The notes under the pieces were generated by a model. It saw only the letters and a list, made by a program, of their open reading frames with translations. It was not told where the DNA came from and searched no databases. The translations under genes and the position numbers were made by a program. This document shows, one piece after another, positions 15,081 through 22,992 of a stretch of 64,000 bases of DNA. How positions within the stretch are numbered: position 1 is the first letter of the stretch; every line of letters starts with the position of its first letter. Origin of the DNA: an uncultured Acidobacteriia bacterium (GTDB lineage: Bacteria; Acidobacteriota; Terriglobia; Bryobacterales; Bryobacteraceae); contig CAIUOG010000110.1 of the NCBI GenBank assembly GCA_903900705.1, forward strand, positions 1-64,000, written 5' to 3'.

Positions 15081-15890
15081 GTGCCTCGCGTAACGAAACA
15101 TACCACAGCGGGCTTCCATCCACTTGCGATGGCCATCCTCCCCGCCGCGCTACTCCTCAGCGCCTGCAGCTCGTCAGAAAAGAAACCGGAAGTCGCGGAA
15201 AAGAAGACCGCCGAGCCGGTCGCTTATTTCCACGTCGAACCCGGTACCGCCGCCACTCTCCACGGCAAGGTCGCGTACCACGGGCCGAAGCCAACCCGCA
15301 CGCTGATTTCAATGGAATCCGACCCCGCCTGCGACAAGGCCAACGCCGGGAAGAAACTCTATGACGACCAGCTTCTGGTCTCCGCCGATGGTGGCGTGGC
15401 GAATGCGTTCGTCTATGTAAAGACGGGCCTGGAAGGGAAGAAGTTTGAAGTGCCCACCGAACAGGCGGTGCTGGATCAGCGCGGCTGCGCGTTTGGTCCG
15501 CGCGTGATGGGCGTGCAGGTGGGACAGGCCGTGCTGGTGCGCAACAGCGACCCGGTGGAGCACAACATTCACCCGATGCCGAAGAACAACCGCGCCTGGA
15601 ACGAAGGCATGTCCCCCGGTGCGCCGGACATGAAGCGCCACTTCGCCCGGCCGGAGGTGATGATCAAAGTCAAGTGCAACGTGCACTCCTGGATGCGTTC
15701 GTATGTGGGCGTGCTCGATCATCCGTACTTCGCTGTGACTGGCGCGGATGGCACGTTCGACCTGAAAAACCTGCCGCCGGGCGATTACACGATCGGCGTG
15801 TGGCATGAGAAGCTGGGCGAGCTGGATCAACCGGCAAAGCTGGCGGCTTCGGCGGCGCAGACGCTCGATTTCAAGTTCGACGTGAAGTGA
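15081..15890 (+). CDS. Lipoprotein with cupredoxin-like and carboxypeptidase-regulatory-like features
   Basis: This 269-residue protein has a lipoprotein signal (LPAALLLSAC, lipobox Cys near residue 29). The middle part has the copper-type ligand pattern VEHNIHPMPK, later KCNVHSWMRSYVG, the His...Cys-x2-His-x-x-Met arrangement of blue-copper-like folds. The end (GTFDLKNLPPGDYTIGVWHE) is typical of carboxypeptidase-regulatory-like beta domains. Such proteins accompany respiratory and methylamine-type clusters. As a periplasmic electron carrier for cluster 1 it would make sense, but metal binding is inferred from the motif. The start is GTG 15081, needed to give the signal peptide its basic N terminus. 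Confidence 0.75.
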   Translation: MPRVTKHTTAGFHPLAMAILPAALLLSACSSSEKKPEVAEKKTAEPVAYFHVEPGTAATLHGKVAYHGPKPTRTLISMESDPACDKANAGKKLYDDQLLVSADGGVANAFVYVKTGLEGKKFEVPTEQAVLDQRGCAFGPRVMGVQVGQAVLVRNSDPVEHNIHPMPKNNRAWNEGMSPGAPDMKRHFARPEVMIKVKCNVHSWMRSYVGVLDHPYFAVTGADGTFDLKNLPPGDYTIGVWHEKLGELDQPAKLAASAAQTLDFKFDVK

Positions 15891-15931
15891 TCAGCTGACG
15901 GCCGGGAATTTCGGGCGGATGGGTGAACGCG

Positions 15932-16693
15932 CTACCGCCTGCCCCAGTTCACCTTCACGGCGGGGGCGCAACCGACACCCTTCAGAGTGACCGCCGCCAC
16001 GCCGCTGGTGGCCTTTGCGGTGAAAGGCAGCAGTGCTCCCAGGTATTTGCCGTCCGCACCCACTTTGGCTGTCTGGGAATGGCTCTCGCCACCGGAAGCT
16101 GAACTCATGGTCACTTCGGTATTCGGGGCAAAGCCCTCGCCTTCGAGCAGGACCAGTTCCGCGCCGGGCGTGAGCAAGACAGCTTCCAGGGCGCACGATC
16201 TGTCTTTACCGCGGATGGGATTTGGCACGGTCTTTGCGAAAACCCGGACCTGATTATTGGCGGAAATGAGGGCGAGTCGCACGGGTTCTCCGGCGATGGG
16301 GGTGAGTTTGATTTCCACCGGGTCATTCGGTTTTGCCGCGCTGCCGCAGGTATCCGGCCGGCCCGGGCAGATGGCCAGGCCACCGGACCCGAGCGTGACG
16401 CCTTTGACCACCGTGGACGGGCCTTTCTGTGACACCGGCCAGGCGACCAGAGAGTACGCGCCATCGGGATCCACGCCGTGAGCGAACAGGCGAAACACCA
16501 CCTCCGGGCCGGAACGGCTGACCTCCCGAAGCTCCAGTGAAGTGCCCGGCGCGCTGCCCTTTGGCCCCCAGGTCTGGTGCAGACGGACTGTGCCGGCGGC
16601 GGTGTTCTGAACGTCGTTATTCTGAGCGCCCTGTGCGAGACCGAATACGGCGCAAATCGTCAGCAGAAGGCAGGCTCGCGCGGGAAGACCCAT
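15932..16693 (-). CDS. Secreted hypothetical protein
   Basis: This 253-residue protein has a signal peptide (MGLPARACLLLTICAVFGLAQG). The rest is beta-rich with no motif I recognise. There are two Cys pairs (CPGRPDTC near residue 110 and a later pair near 167 and 245) compatible with disulphides. The region after residue 175 (GEGFAPNTEVTMSS...) looks Ig-like, as in IPT/surface repeats. It begins 12 bases after the peroxidase gene, but also has its own TATTCT box six bases before ATG. Function unknown. Confidence 0.7.
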   Translation of the reverse strand: MGLPARACLLLTICAVFGLAQGAQNNDVQNTAAGTVRLHQTWGPKGSAPGTSLELREVSRSGPEVVFRLFAHGVDPDGAYSLVAWPVSQKGPSTVVKGVTLGSGGLAICPGRPDTCGSAAKPNDPVEIKLTPIAGEPVRLALISANNQVRVFAKTVPNPIRGKDRSCALEAVLLTPGAELVLLEGEGFAPNTEVTMSSASGGESHSQTAKVGADGKYLGALLPFTAKATSGVAAVTLKGVGCAPAVKVNWGRR

Positions 16694-16699
16694 GGCCCG

Positions 16700-16705
16700 A
16701 GAATA
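16700..16705 (-). promoter_or_regulatory. -10 box of the secreted hypothetical gene, leaderless spacing
   Basis: TATTCT on the minus strand lies between the peroxidase stop and ATG 16693, with exactly six intervening bases. Confidence 0.4.
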
Positions 16706-17800
16706 CTACTTCGTCCGGACGTCGCTGTCCGTCAGAGTTTCGAGAAACGCCACCACGTCGTCAATCTCAGAGTCTGTGAGCGCGGGTTTCGGGCCGAAGG
16801 GCGCGCCGGTTTCGACGTTGGCGGCATATTCCGGCGGCAGGTCGTCATATTTGCGGCCGGGATACCACTTCTCCGGCCTGGAATCCCGCTCCACGTAGAA
16901 GCGCACGGCGTCCCGCAGGGTGTGCACCACGCCGTTATGAAAGAATGCGCCGCGGGTGGCGACGTTGCGGAGAGTTGGCGTCATGAACCGGCCACAATAT
17001 TCCGCGCGGCCTTTGAAATCCGTGCGATCCGGACCGCACAAACCGAGGTCCGGCATGTTGGCGGGAAGGTCGCGGTTGCGGGGCACGCCAAGCGCGATCA
17101 GCCCATAGTCTGTGAACTGCGGCAGCGCGCCATTGGGAGCTTTGGTGGCAATGTGGCAGCGCGCGCAATTGCCCTTGTCGGGGTCAGTAAAGAGGCGGAA
17201 CCCGCGCAGTTCCCGTTCACTCAGAGTGCCCTTCCCACTGAGCCAGGCATCATAGCGACTGCTGTAGGGGTAGAAGGCGGACGGGGTCTGCTCGAAGACC
17301 TCAATGGCTTCGAGCAGGGTCTGGAATGGTTGCGGGTAGCCGGCGGCGCGAGCGCGCCGTAGCAGGGCAGCCTCGTTTTCGTTGGCCATTTCGAAGGGTG
17401 AGAACAGGGGCGCGCGGGCCTGGGTGCGACCGCGGTCGAAGCGACCATCCCAGCCGAGTCCGCCGGTGGGTCCGTTGTCGACGCTTTCGTCGCCGTGGCT
17501 TTCGGAGTCGTAGTAGTGTTCGGTGAACTGCGGGATGGATTGGAGATAGCGAAGAGACGGGACGGCGCGGCGCCCACCGGGCTGAACGGCGAGACCGTTG
17601 GGCGGCCCGTAGGCGACGTGGGGATCGTGGCAGGTGGCGCAGGACATCCGCCCTGAAGCGCTCAGCCGGGCGTCAAAAAAAAGCCTTCGCCCGAGGTCTT
17701 CGAGAGCAGTGGCACGACGGAACTGGTCGGCGCGGGAATGAGTTTGCGCGACCAGCGATCCGGCCAGAACCAGGACAGACAGGGCGCGAAAGGAGGTCAC
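16706..17800 (-). CDS. Di-haem cytochrome c peroxidase (MauG/CcpA family)
   Basis: The protein (364 residues from GTG 17800) has an export signal (SFRALSVLVLAGSLVAQ) and two haem sites, CATCH near residue 65 and CARCH near 220. Typical family blocks are LEDLGRRLFFDARLSASG, PSLRYL, FFHNGVVHTLRDAVRFY and a C-terminal LTDSEIDDVVAFLETLTD. It acts in the periplasm on hydrogen peroxide or, in MauG-like members, on protein residues. The longer in-frame ATG at 17845 adds 15 residues without signal character. GTG 17800 lies six bases after a weak GACGAT box with TTGAGT 18 bases upstream. Confidence 0.88.
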   Translation of the reverse strand: MTSFRALSVLVLAGSLVAQTHSRADQFRRATALEDLGRRLFFDARLSASGRMSCATCHDPHVAYGPPNGLAVQPGGRRAVPSLRYLQSIPQFTEHYYDSESHGDESVDNGPTGGLGWDGRFDRGRTQARAPLFSPFEMANENEAALLRRARAAGYPQPFQTLLEAIEVFEQTPSAFYPYSSRYDAWLSGKGTLSERELRGFRLFTDPDKGNCARCHIATKAPNGALPQFTDYGLIALGVPRNRDLPANMPDLGLCGPDRTDFKGRAEYCGRFMTPTLRNVATRGAFFHNGVVHTLRDAVRFYVERDSRPEKWYPGRKYDDLPPEYAANVETGAPFGPKPALTDSEIDDVVAFLETLTDSDVRTK

Positions 17801-17806
17801 CCAGCC

Positions 17807-17836
17807 ATCGTCGCATGTAATCGATTTGTCACTCAA
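17807..17836 (-). promoter_or_regulatory. Candidate promoter of the peroxidase gene
   Basis: On the minus strand, TTGAGT (17836-17831), an 18-base spacer and GACGAT (17812-17807) lead to GTG 17800 after six bases. The -10 is weak. It shares the divergent 63-base region with the phosphoesterase promoter. Confidence 0.35.
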
Positions 17837-17851
17837 TTGACACATAAGTGT

Positions 17852-17857
17852 TAAAAT
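17852..17857 (+). promoter_or_regulatory. Extended -10 box of the phosphoesterase gene, leaderless spacing
   Basis: TGT-TAAAAT ends six bases before TTG 17864. TTGACA at 17837-17842 is too close to act as its -35. Confidence 0.5.
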
Positions 17858-17863
17858 TTTGGT

Positions 17864-19396
17864 TTGACCCGGACTCTGTTCGCCCTCGCTCTCGCATTAC
17901 CCGCTTCGCTTTGCCTCGCTCAGGGCCCCTCTTCGCAGGGAGGAGTGAACAGCATCAGCAACATTGTCGTGATCTATGCGGAAAACCGCAGTTTCGACAA
18001 TCTGTATGGCAACTTCCCGGGCGCGAATGGCGTGCAAAAGCTGAAGCCGGCCGATTACGCGCAGGTGGATCGGGACGGCACGCCGCTCAAAGAACTGCCG
18101 CCCGTGTGGGGTGGGCTGACGGCAAACGGAGTGACGCCCGCGGTGACCGAAGCGCAGACCGCGCACCTGCCGAATCAGCCATTTGCGATTGATGATCCGA
18201 AAGGGCTGAACACGCCGCTCAGCGTGATCACCCAGAGCCCGACGCACCTGTTTTATCAGAACCAGATGCAGATCCGGGGCGGAAACAAGGGTTTTGCCGC
18301 GTGGGGAGATACCGGGGGACTGGTGATGGGCCGCTATGACGGCTCGAAACTGCCGCTCTGGTCGATCGCGAAACAGTACACGCTGGCCGATAACTTTTTT
18401 ATGGGCGCGTTCGGCGGGTCTTTCCTGAACCACTTCTGGCTCATCTGTTCCTGCACGCCGAAGTACCCGAACGCGGACACAAGCCCGGCCAGGCCGAGGA
18501 TGGTCACCGTGGAAGCGGATGGCGTAACGCTGAAACAGGCGCCGAACTCGCCAAAATCCGCGCTCGACGGAAAACCGAAATTTGTGGGGGACGGGAACAT
18601 CACGCCCGACTTTTTTGCGGTGAACACCATGATGCCGCCGTACATGCCGAGCCCCAACAAGCCGGTGGCGGGCGCAGACCCGGCGTTTGCGAATCCTCTT
18701 GCGGCCACGACGCTGCCGCCGCAGACGGACCCGACGATCGGGGATCTGCTGAGCGCGAAGGGTGTGAGCTGGGCCTGGTATGGCGGCGCTTTTGAGGCGG
18801 CGCTTTCGGGCGCGGGCGGGGCGCCGGCGCCGAATTTCCAGTACCATCATCAGCCGTTCAATTACTACGTGACGATGGCGCCGGGCACGGCGGAGCGCGC
18901 CAAACACCTGAAGGACGGCGGACTGGCGGGCGCCGGGTTTCTGAAAGCGATTGACGCGGGGCAACTGGAGCAGGTGGTGTTCTATAAGCCGCAGGGCAAC
19001 CTGAACGAACATGCAGGGTATGCCGACGTGCAGTCCGGCGACGCCCATATCGCCGACGTAATCGCGCACCTGCAGAAGAGTCCGCAGTGGGCCCACATGG
19101 TGGTGGTGGTCACGTATGACGAGAATGGTGGTTTCTGGGATCACGTTGCGCCGCCCAGGGCCGACCGCTGGGGGCCGGGCTCGCGGATTCCCGCCATCAT
19201 TGTTTCGCCCTACGCGAAGAAGGGCTTTGTGGACCACACGCAGTACGACACCACGTCGATCCTCCGCCTGATCACGCACCGGTTCCAGTTGCCCGTCCTT
19301 GAAGGCATTCGGGTCCGCGACGAAAAACTGAAGGAAAACCACAGTGCGCCGCTGGGCGATCTGACGAACGCTCTGAATCTGCCCCGGCAGGATTGA
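17864..19396 (+). CDS. Secreted phosphoesterase (acid phosphatase / phospholipase C family)
   Basis: This 510-residue protein has a signal peptide (MTRTLFALALALPASLCLAQ read from TTG). Motifs of the phosphoesterase superfamily (Pfam PF04185, AcpA / PLC type) are clear: VVIYAENRSFDNLYG near residue 35 (Glu/Asn/Ser-Phe-Asp metal and nucleophile site), LNHFWLICSCTP near 190, NEHAGYADVQSGD near 380 and VVVVTYDENGGFWDHV near 410. It would release phosphate outside the cytoplasmic membrane. It is followed by DUF47 and Pit genes, so a phosphate-scavenging group is likely. Substrate (phosphomonoester or phospholipid) cannot be decided. Confidence 0.85.
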   Translation: MTRTLFALALALPASLCLAQGPSSQGGVNSISNIVVIYAENRSFDNLYGNFPGANGVQKLKPADYAQVDRDGTPLKELPPVWGGLTANGVTPAVTEAQTAHLPNQPFAIDDPKGLNTPLSVITQSPTHLFYQNQMQIRGGNKGFAAWGDTGGLVMGRYDGSKLPLWSIAKQYTLADNFFMGAFGGSFLNHFWLICSCTPKYPNADTSPARPRMVTVEADGVTLKQAPNSPKSALDGKPKFVGDGNITPDFFAVNTMMPPYMPSPNKPVAGADPAFANPLAATTLPPQTDPTIGDLLSAKGVSWAWYGGAFEAALSGAGGAPAPNFQYHHQPFNYYVTMAPGTAERAKHLKDGGLAGAGFLKAIDAGQLEQVVFYKPQGNLNEHAGYADVQSGDAHIADVIAHLQKSPQWAHMVVVVTYDENGGFWDHVAPPRADRWGPGSRIPAIIVSPYAKKGFVDHTQYDTTSILRLITHRFQLPVLEGIRVRDEKLKENHSAPLGDLTNALNLPRQD

Positions 19397-19439
19397 TCGA
19401 GGCAATGATGTCCCCTGTTGCATCCGGAGTCTCAACCAC

Positions 19440-20054
19440 ATGAATTTTTTACCGAAAGACGAAAAGTTTTTCGAGCTCTTCGAAAACCACGCCGGCATCC
19501 TGTGCAAGGCAGCCAAACTGATGATTACCGGACTGGAGTCCGGCTATGAGGGCATGTGCGGCATCGCCAAAGAAATGGGCGAACTGGAAGATCAGGGGGA
19601 CCATGTCATCCACGACATCTTCGCCCGGCTCCGCTCTACGTTTATCACCCCGTTTGACCCGGAAGACATTCAGGCTCTGGCGACCGCCATCGATGACGTG
19701 CTGGACGGCATTGACGACCTGACGTTTCGCATTGTCGCCTACCGGCTGGACCCGATTCCGGCCTCCGTGCTGGGCATTGCCGAGATGGTTTACAGTTCCT
19801 GTTCCCTGCTCTCTCTGGCGCTGAACGCGCTGCATCACAAGAAGCCGGTGATTGATCTGTGCATTGAGATCAACCGCCTCGAAAACGAAGCGGACAAGAT
19901 TGAACGGATGATGCTGGCGGAACTCTTCCGGAGCGAGAAAGACCCCATCGCGCTGATCAAGCAGAAGGAAATCTACGAACTGCTGGAAACCATTACGGAT
20001 CGCTGCGAAGATGTGGCGGACGTGATTCAGAACGTCGCCGTCAAGAACAGCTGA
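19440..20054 (+). CDS. DUF47 (PhoU-like) protein
   Basis: This 204-residue, all-helical soluble protein has the DUF47 pattern: FLPKDEKFFELFENHAGIL at the N terminus, GDHVIHDIFARLRSTFITPF near residue 59, then DIQALATAIDDVLDGIDD with the acidic metal-binding signature. Proteins of this family are encoded next to Pit-type transporters and are thought to modulate them, as here: the Pit gene follows by 13 bases. A second acidic block (INRLENEADKIERMM) fits the PhoU-like repeat. Confidence 0.92.
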   Translation: MNFLPKDEKFFELFENHAGILCKAAKLMITGLESGYEGMCGIAKEMGELEDQGDHVIHDIFARLRSTFITPFDPEDIQALATAIDDVLDGIDDLTFRIVAYRLDPIPASVLGIAEMVYSSCSLLSLALNALHHKKPVIDLCIEINRLENEADKIERMMLAELFRSEKDPIALIKQKEIYELLETITDRCEDVADVIQNVAVKNS

Positions 20055-20067
20055 GCCGCTGATTTCC

Positions 20068-21063
20068 ATGTTTGAGCTAGCTGTTTTCATCATTGCGGTC
20101 GCGCTGATTTTCGATTACATCAATGGCTTTCACGACGCGGCCAACTCCATTGCGACGGTGGTGGCAACGCGCGTGCTTTCCCCGGGCACGGCGGTGGCGT
20201 GGGCGGCCTTCTTCAATTTCATCGCGGCGTTCGTGCTGGGTACGGGCGTGGCGTCGACCATCGGCAAGGGCTTTGTCAACGTTCAGATTGTGACGCCCTG
20301 GGTAGTGCTTTCCGGGCTGGTGGGAGCGATTCTGTGGGATCTGCTGACCTGGTATCTGGGGCTGCCCACCAGTTCGTCTCACGCGCTGATTGGCGGGTAT
20401 GCGGGCGCGGCGTTCGCCAAGGCCGGGTTCGCCGGTCTGGTGGCCGGCAAATGGGGTATTACGGTGGCGTTTATCGTGCTCTCGCCGGTGATTGGACTGG
20501 TGGTGGCCTACATCCTGATGGTGGCGGTTTATTGGCTGTTCCGCAGCCAGACCCCGGCGCAGATGGACCGGCATTTCCGCCGTTACCAGTTGCTCTCCGC
20601 CGCGCTGTTCAGCTGCGCGCATGGCACCAATGACGCGCAGAAGACCATGGGCATTATCACCGCGGTGCTGGTGGCGACCGGGTATCAGAAAACGTTCCAT
20701 GTGCCGATGTGGGTGATCGGCGCGTCGAGCATTGCAATCGGCCTGGGAACGATGAGCGGTGGCTGGCGGATCGTGCGGACCATGGGGACGCGGCTGACGC
20801 GCCTGAAGCCCCGCAGCGGCTTCTGCGCGGAGATGGGCGGCGCGATGTCGATTCTGTTTGCGACCTATCTGGGACTGCCGGTTTCGAGCACGCACGCGAT
20901 CGCGGGCGCGATTGCGGGCGTCGGGTCGATTCAGCGCACGCGCGCCGTACGGTGGCACGTGGCCGGGGGCATTGTAACGGCGTGGGTTCTGACGATTCCT
21001 GCCGCGGCGATTGTTTCAGCGATCGTCTACTACGGAATTCGTCTGTTCGTCCCCGCCGCCTGA
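20068..21063 (+). CDS. pit: Inorganic phosphate transporter, Pit family
   Basis: This 331-residue membrane protein carries both Pit signature repeats: FDYINGFHDAANSIATVVAT near residue 12-31 and SCAHGTNDAQKTMGII near 183-198, plus the two GLPTSSSHA / GLPVSSTHA loops. About ten hydrophobic helices are apparent. It imports phosphate, generally as a metal-phosphate complex with protons. It sits downstream of the DUF47 partner and a secreted phosphoesterase. The start ATG 20068 directly gives the first helix. Confidence 0.93.
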   Translation: MFELAVFIIAVALIFDYINGFHDAANSIATVVATRVLSPGTAVAWAAFFNFIAAFVLGTGVASTIGKGFVNVQIVTPWVVLSGLVGAILWDLLTWYLGLPTSSSHALIGGYAGAAFAKAGFAGLVAGKWGITVAFIVLSPVIGLVVAYILMVAVYWLFRSQTPAQMDRHFRRYQLLSAALFSCAHGTNDAQKTMGIITAVLVATGYQKTFHVPMWVIGASSIAIGLGTMSGGWRIVRTMGTRLTRLKPRSGFCAEMGGAMSILFATYLGLPVSSTHAIAGAIAGVGSIQRTRAVRWHVAGGIVTAWVLTIPAAAIVSAIVYYGIRLFVPAA

Positions 21064-21240
21064 CACGAAACCTGTAATTCTCCAGGCAATCGACAGGCAC
21101 CGGATGCAACGGATTTTCGTCATCCGGTAAGGCGGGCTGACGGCCTCTTCCGCAGGCACAATGTCAATCATCCGCCCGGTGCATTCGGCGGTCATGCACT
21201 CCACGCCGGATTCCGCATCACTCCGGGCCAGATCATCCAT
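21016..21240 (-). CDS. Small cysteine-containing protein, doubtful
   Basis: A 74-residue reverse frame begins 7 bases after the stop of the metallo-beta-lactamase gene. It contains ECMTAEC (near residue 14) and IRCIRC (near 45), a Cys spacing compatible with a zinc ribbon. The last 48 bases overlap the end of pit on the other strand, and the hairpin at 21099-21128 falls inside it. The tight spacing favours a real gene, and the overlap is against it. I recognise no family. Confidence 0.35.
   Translation of the reverse strand: MDDLARSDAESGVECMTAECTGRMIDIVPAEEAVSPPYRMTKIRCIRCLSIAWRITGFVSGGGDEQTNSVVDDR
21099..21128. terminator. Hairpin downstream of pit
   Basis: ACCGGATG (21099-21106) and CATCCGGT (21121-21128) form an 8-bp perfect stem with a 14-base loop, 36 bases after the pit stop. 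There is no T-run, so it may be a terminator of weak type or an RNA-stabilising element. Confidence 0.35.
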
Positions 21241-21247
21241 CGAGTTT

Positions 21248-22117
21248 TCAGCGGGCCTTCTTTTCCGCCGCCAGCTGATCCAGATAGACCTTTTCCAGCT
21301 TCTCCACGGCGGCGTGGAAGCCCTGGGGATCCACGAAGCGACCGGCATCGAAGGGATCGCCGGGCTTGTACTTTTCGTGAAGCCGGAACTGCTGGGCATG
21401 GGACGCGAGAAAGACGTCGATCTTCATGGCTTTCTGGGCCTCAAACGTGTGGGCGTAATCCGCCGTGATGCCGGGGTAAGTGGGCATGCCGCTGACTTTG
21501 ACGCCGGGGTTGATGGAACCCATGTTGGCGATGGCCACCACGTAGGTCTTGCCGCCTTCCGAGACGTTGAGCGTGAAGGTGGTGGCGCCTTTGGTGTGCC
21601 CGGCGTGGCGGTGCGCGGTGAGGACGGTACCGCCGAGTTCGATGGTGTCTCCATCTTTCAGGCGGCGGTCCGTTTTCACGGGCCGGAAACGGAACGCGGG
21701 GTTCTTCCCGAAGACGAAGTCGGTCTTGCCGCCGGAGGCGAGCAGGTCGGCATCCTCAGTGGAAATCACCATCTGCGCTTTGGTCAGACGCTTGAGTTCG
21801 GCCAGGCCGGCGGCGTGATCGTAGTGCGCGTGGGTGGCCGTCAGAATCTTCGTGTCTGACAGTTTGAAACCCAGCTGTTCGATATTGCTTTTGATCTGCG
21901 GCGCCGTTTCGGCAAGACCGGTGTTGATGAGGATATTGCCCTTTGGCGTGGTGATCAGGTAGGTGGAAAGGTCCCACGTTCCAACCCAATAGATATTGCC
22001 GATGATGCGGAAGGGCGGGAACGGCTTCGTCCAGTCCGGGTCTGTGGCCGCGTTGGAGAGCAGCGGGATGGCCGCCAGAGCGAGCAGTAAAGAGAGATTG
22101 CGAAAGAGGGTTTTCAA
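21248..22117 (-). CDS. Subclass B3-type metallo-beta-lactamase
   Basis: This 289-residue protein has a signal peptide (FRNLSLLLALAAIPLLSNA) and the metallo-hydrolase fold: THAHYDHAAG near residue 105 (HxHxDH zinc motif as in subclass B3), AGHTKGATTF near 178 and SHAQQF near 245 give the remaining ligands. Length, the N-terminal PFRIIGNIYWVGT block and the SINPG loop fit B3 enzymes of soil bacteria. Actual lactamase activity cannot be known from sequence, since relatives include lactonases. Start is TTG 22117 behind AAGGAAA. Adjacent PhzF gene lies upstream with no functional link apparent. Confidence 0.82.
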   Translation of the reverse strand: MKTLFRNLSLLLALAAIPLLSNAATDPDWTKPFPPFRIIGNIYWVGTWDLSTYLITTPKGNILINTGLAETAPQIKSNIEQLGFKLSDTKILTATHAHYDHAAGLAELKRLTKAQMVISTEDADLLASGGKTDFVFGKNPAFRFRPVKTDRRLKDGDTIELGGTVLTAHRHAGHTKGATTFTLNVSEGGKTYVVAIANMGSINPGVKVSGMPTYPGITADYAHTFEAQKAMKIDVFLASHAQQFRLHEKYKPGDPFDAGRFVDPQGFHAAVEKLEKVYLDQLAAEKKAR

Positions 22118-22149
22118 AATGAGTTTCCTTGTTCAGGGGCTGGCAATGA

Positions 22150-22956
22150 TCAGGCGAGAAGTTCGCCGCGAAGCGTGGTGATGGCCTGGCCCGATAAGAC
22201 GACACGGTCGCCATCGAGCCGGACGCGGACAACGCCGCCGCGCCGCGAGGCCTGGAAGGCGGTCATTTCGGTCTTGCCAAGGCGTGACGCCCAGAAAGGC
22301 GCGAGCGCCGTATGCGCGGAACCGGTGACGGGATCTTCGTCGATCCCCGCGCCAGGCGCGAAGAAGCGCGAGACGAAATCGAACTCCGGAGCCGACGAAG
22401 GCGCGGTAACGATGAGGCCCCGCATCGGGATCTCGCGCAGAAGGTCGAACCGGGGGCGCAGGGAGCGCAGCACGGCTTCGTCGGGCACTTCCGCAAGGTA
22501 ATCGAATTGGTTGCGGCTGACCGAGACGGGGTGGACACCCAGGGCCGCGGCCAGTTGAGGCGGGGCGGGGGCGGATGCGGCGGGGTTCGAGGGGAAGTCC
22601 ATCTCAATCCATTCGCCACGCTGCCGGCAGGTGAGCAGACCGCTCTTTGTGTGGAAACGGGCAACGGCGGCGGGGGGCAGACAGCCTTCGCTCCAGAGCA
22701 CATGAGCGCTGGCAAGCGTGGCGTGGCCGCACAGGTCGACTTCGATGGCCGGGGTGAACCAGCGGAGGATGTAGCCATCCGCAATGGGGTACAGAAAGGC
22801 GGTTTCGGCGAGGTTCATTTCCATCGCAACATTCGCCATCCAGGCTTCGTCGCGCGGGCCGGGGAGAAGGCAGACTGCCGCCGGATTCCCGCCGAACGCT
22901 TCGGCGCTGAACGCGTCGACCTGGATCAGGTTGATTTGCCTGAGGGGGAGGGGCAT
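22150..22956 (-). CDS. PhzF family isomerase/epimerase-like protein
   Basis: This 268-residue cytosolic protein has the PhzF two-lobe pattern: VDAFSAEAFGGNPAAVCLL near the N terminus, MEMNLAETAFLYP with the conserved Glu near residue 50, IEVDLCGHATLASAHVL near 72 and the second-lobe GIDEDPVTGSAHTALAPFWA near 210. It is shorter than DapF and lacks DapF cysteines, so a PhzF-like isomerase of unknown substrate is the best call. ATG 22956 lies six bases after a GATAAT box. Confidence 0.9.
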   Translation of the reverse strand: MPLPLRQINLIQVDAFSAEAFGGNPAAVCLLPGPRDEAWMANVAMEMNLAETAFLYPIADGYILRWFTPAIEVDLCGHATLASAHVLWSEGCLPPAAVARFHTKSGLLTCRQRGEWIEMDFPSNPAASAPAPPQLAAALGVHPVSVSRNQFDYLAEVPDEAVLRSLRPRFDLLREIPMRGLIVTAPSSAPEFDFVSRFFAPGAGIDEDPVTGSAHTALAPFWASRLGKTEMTAFQASRRGGVVRVRLDGDRVVLSGQAITTLRGELLA

Positions 22957-22962
22957 TTCCTG

Positions 22963-22968
22963 ATTATC
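22963..22968 (-). promoter_or_regulatory. -10 box of the phzF-like gene, leaderless spacing
   Basis: GATAAT on the minus strand, then six bases, then ATG 22956. No good -35 is visible. Confidence 0.5.
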
Positions 22969-22992
22969 ACCCCTGTACCCGTCGCCGGGCTT

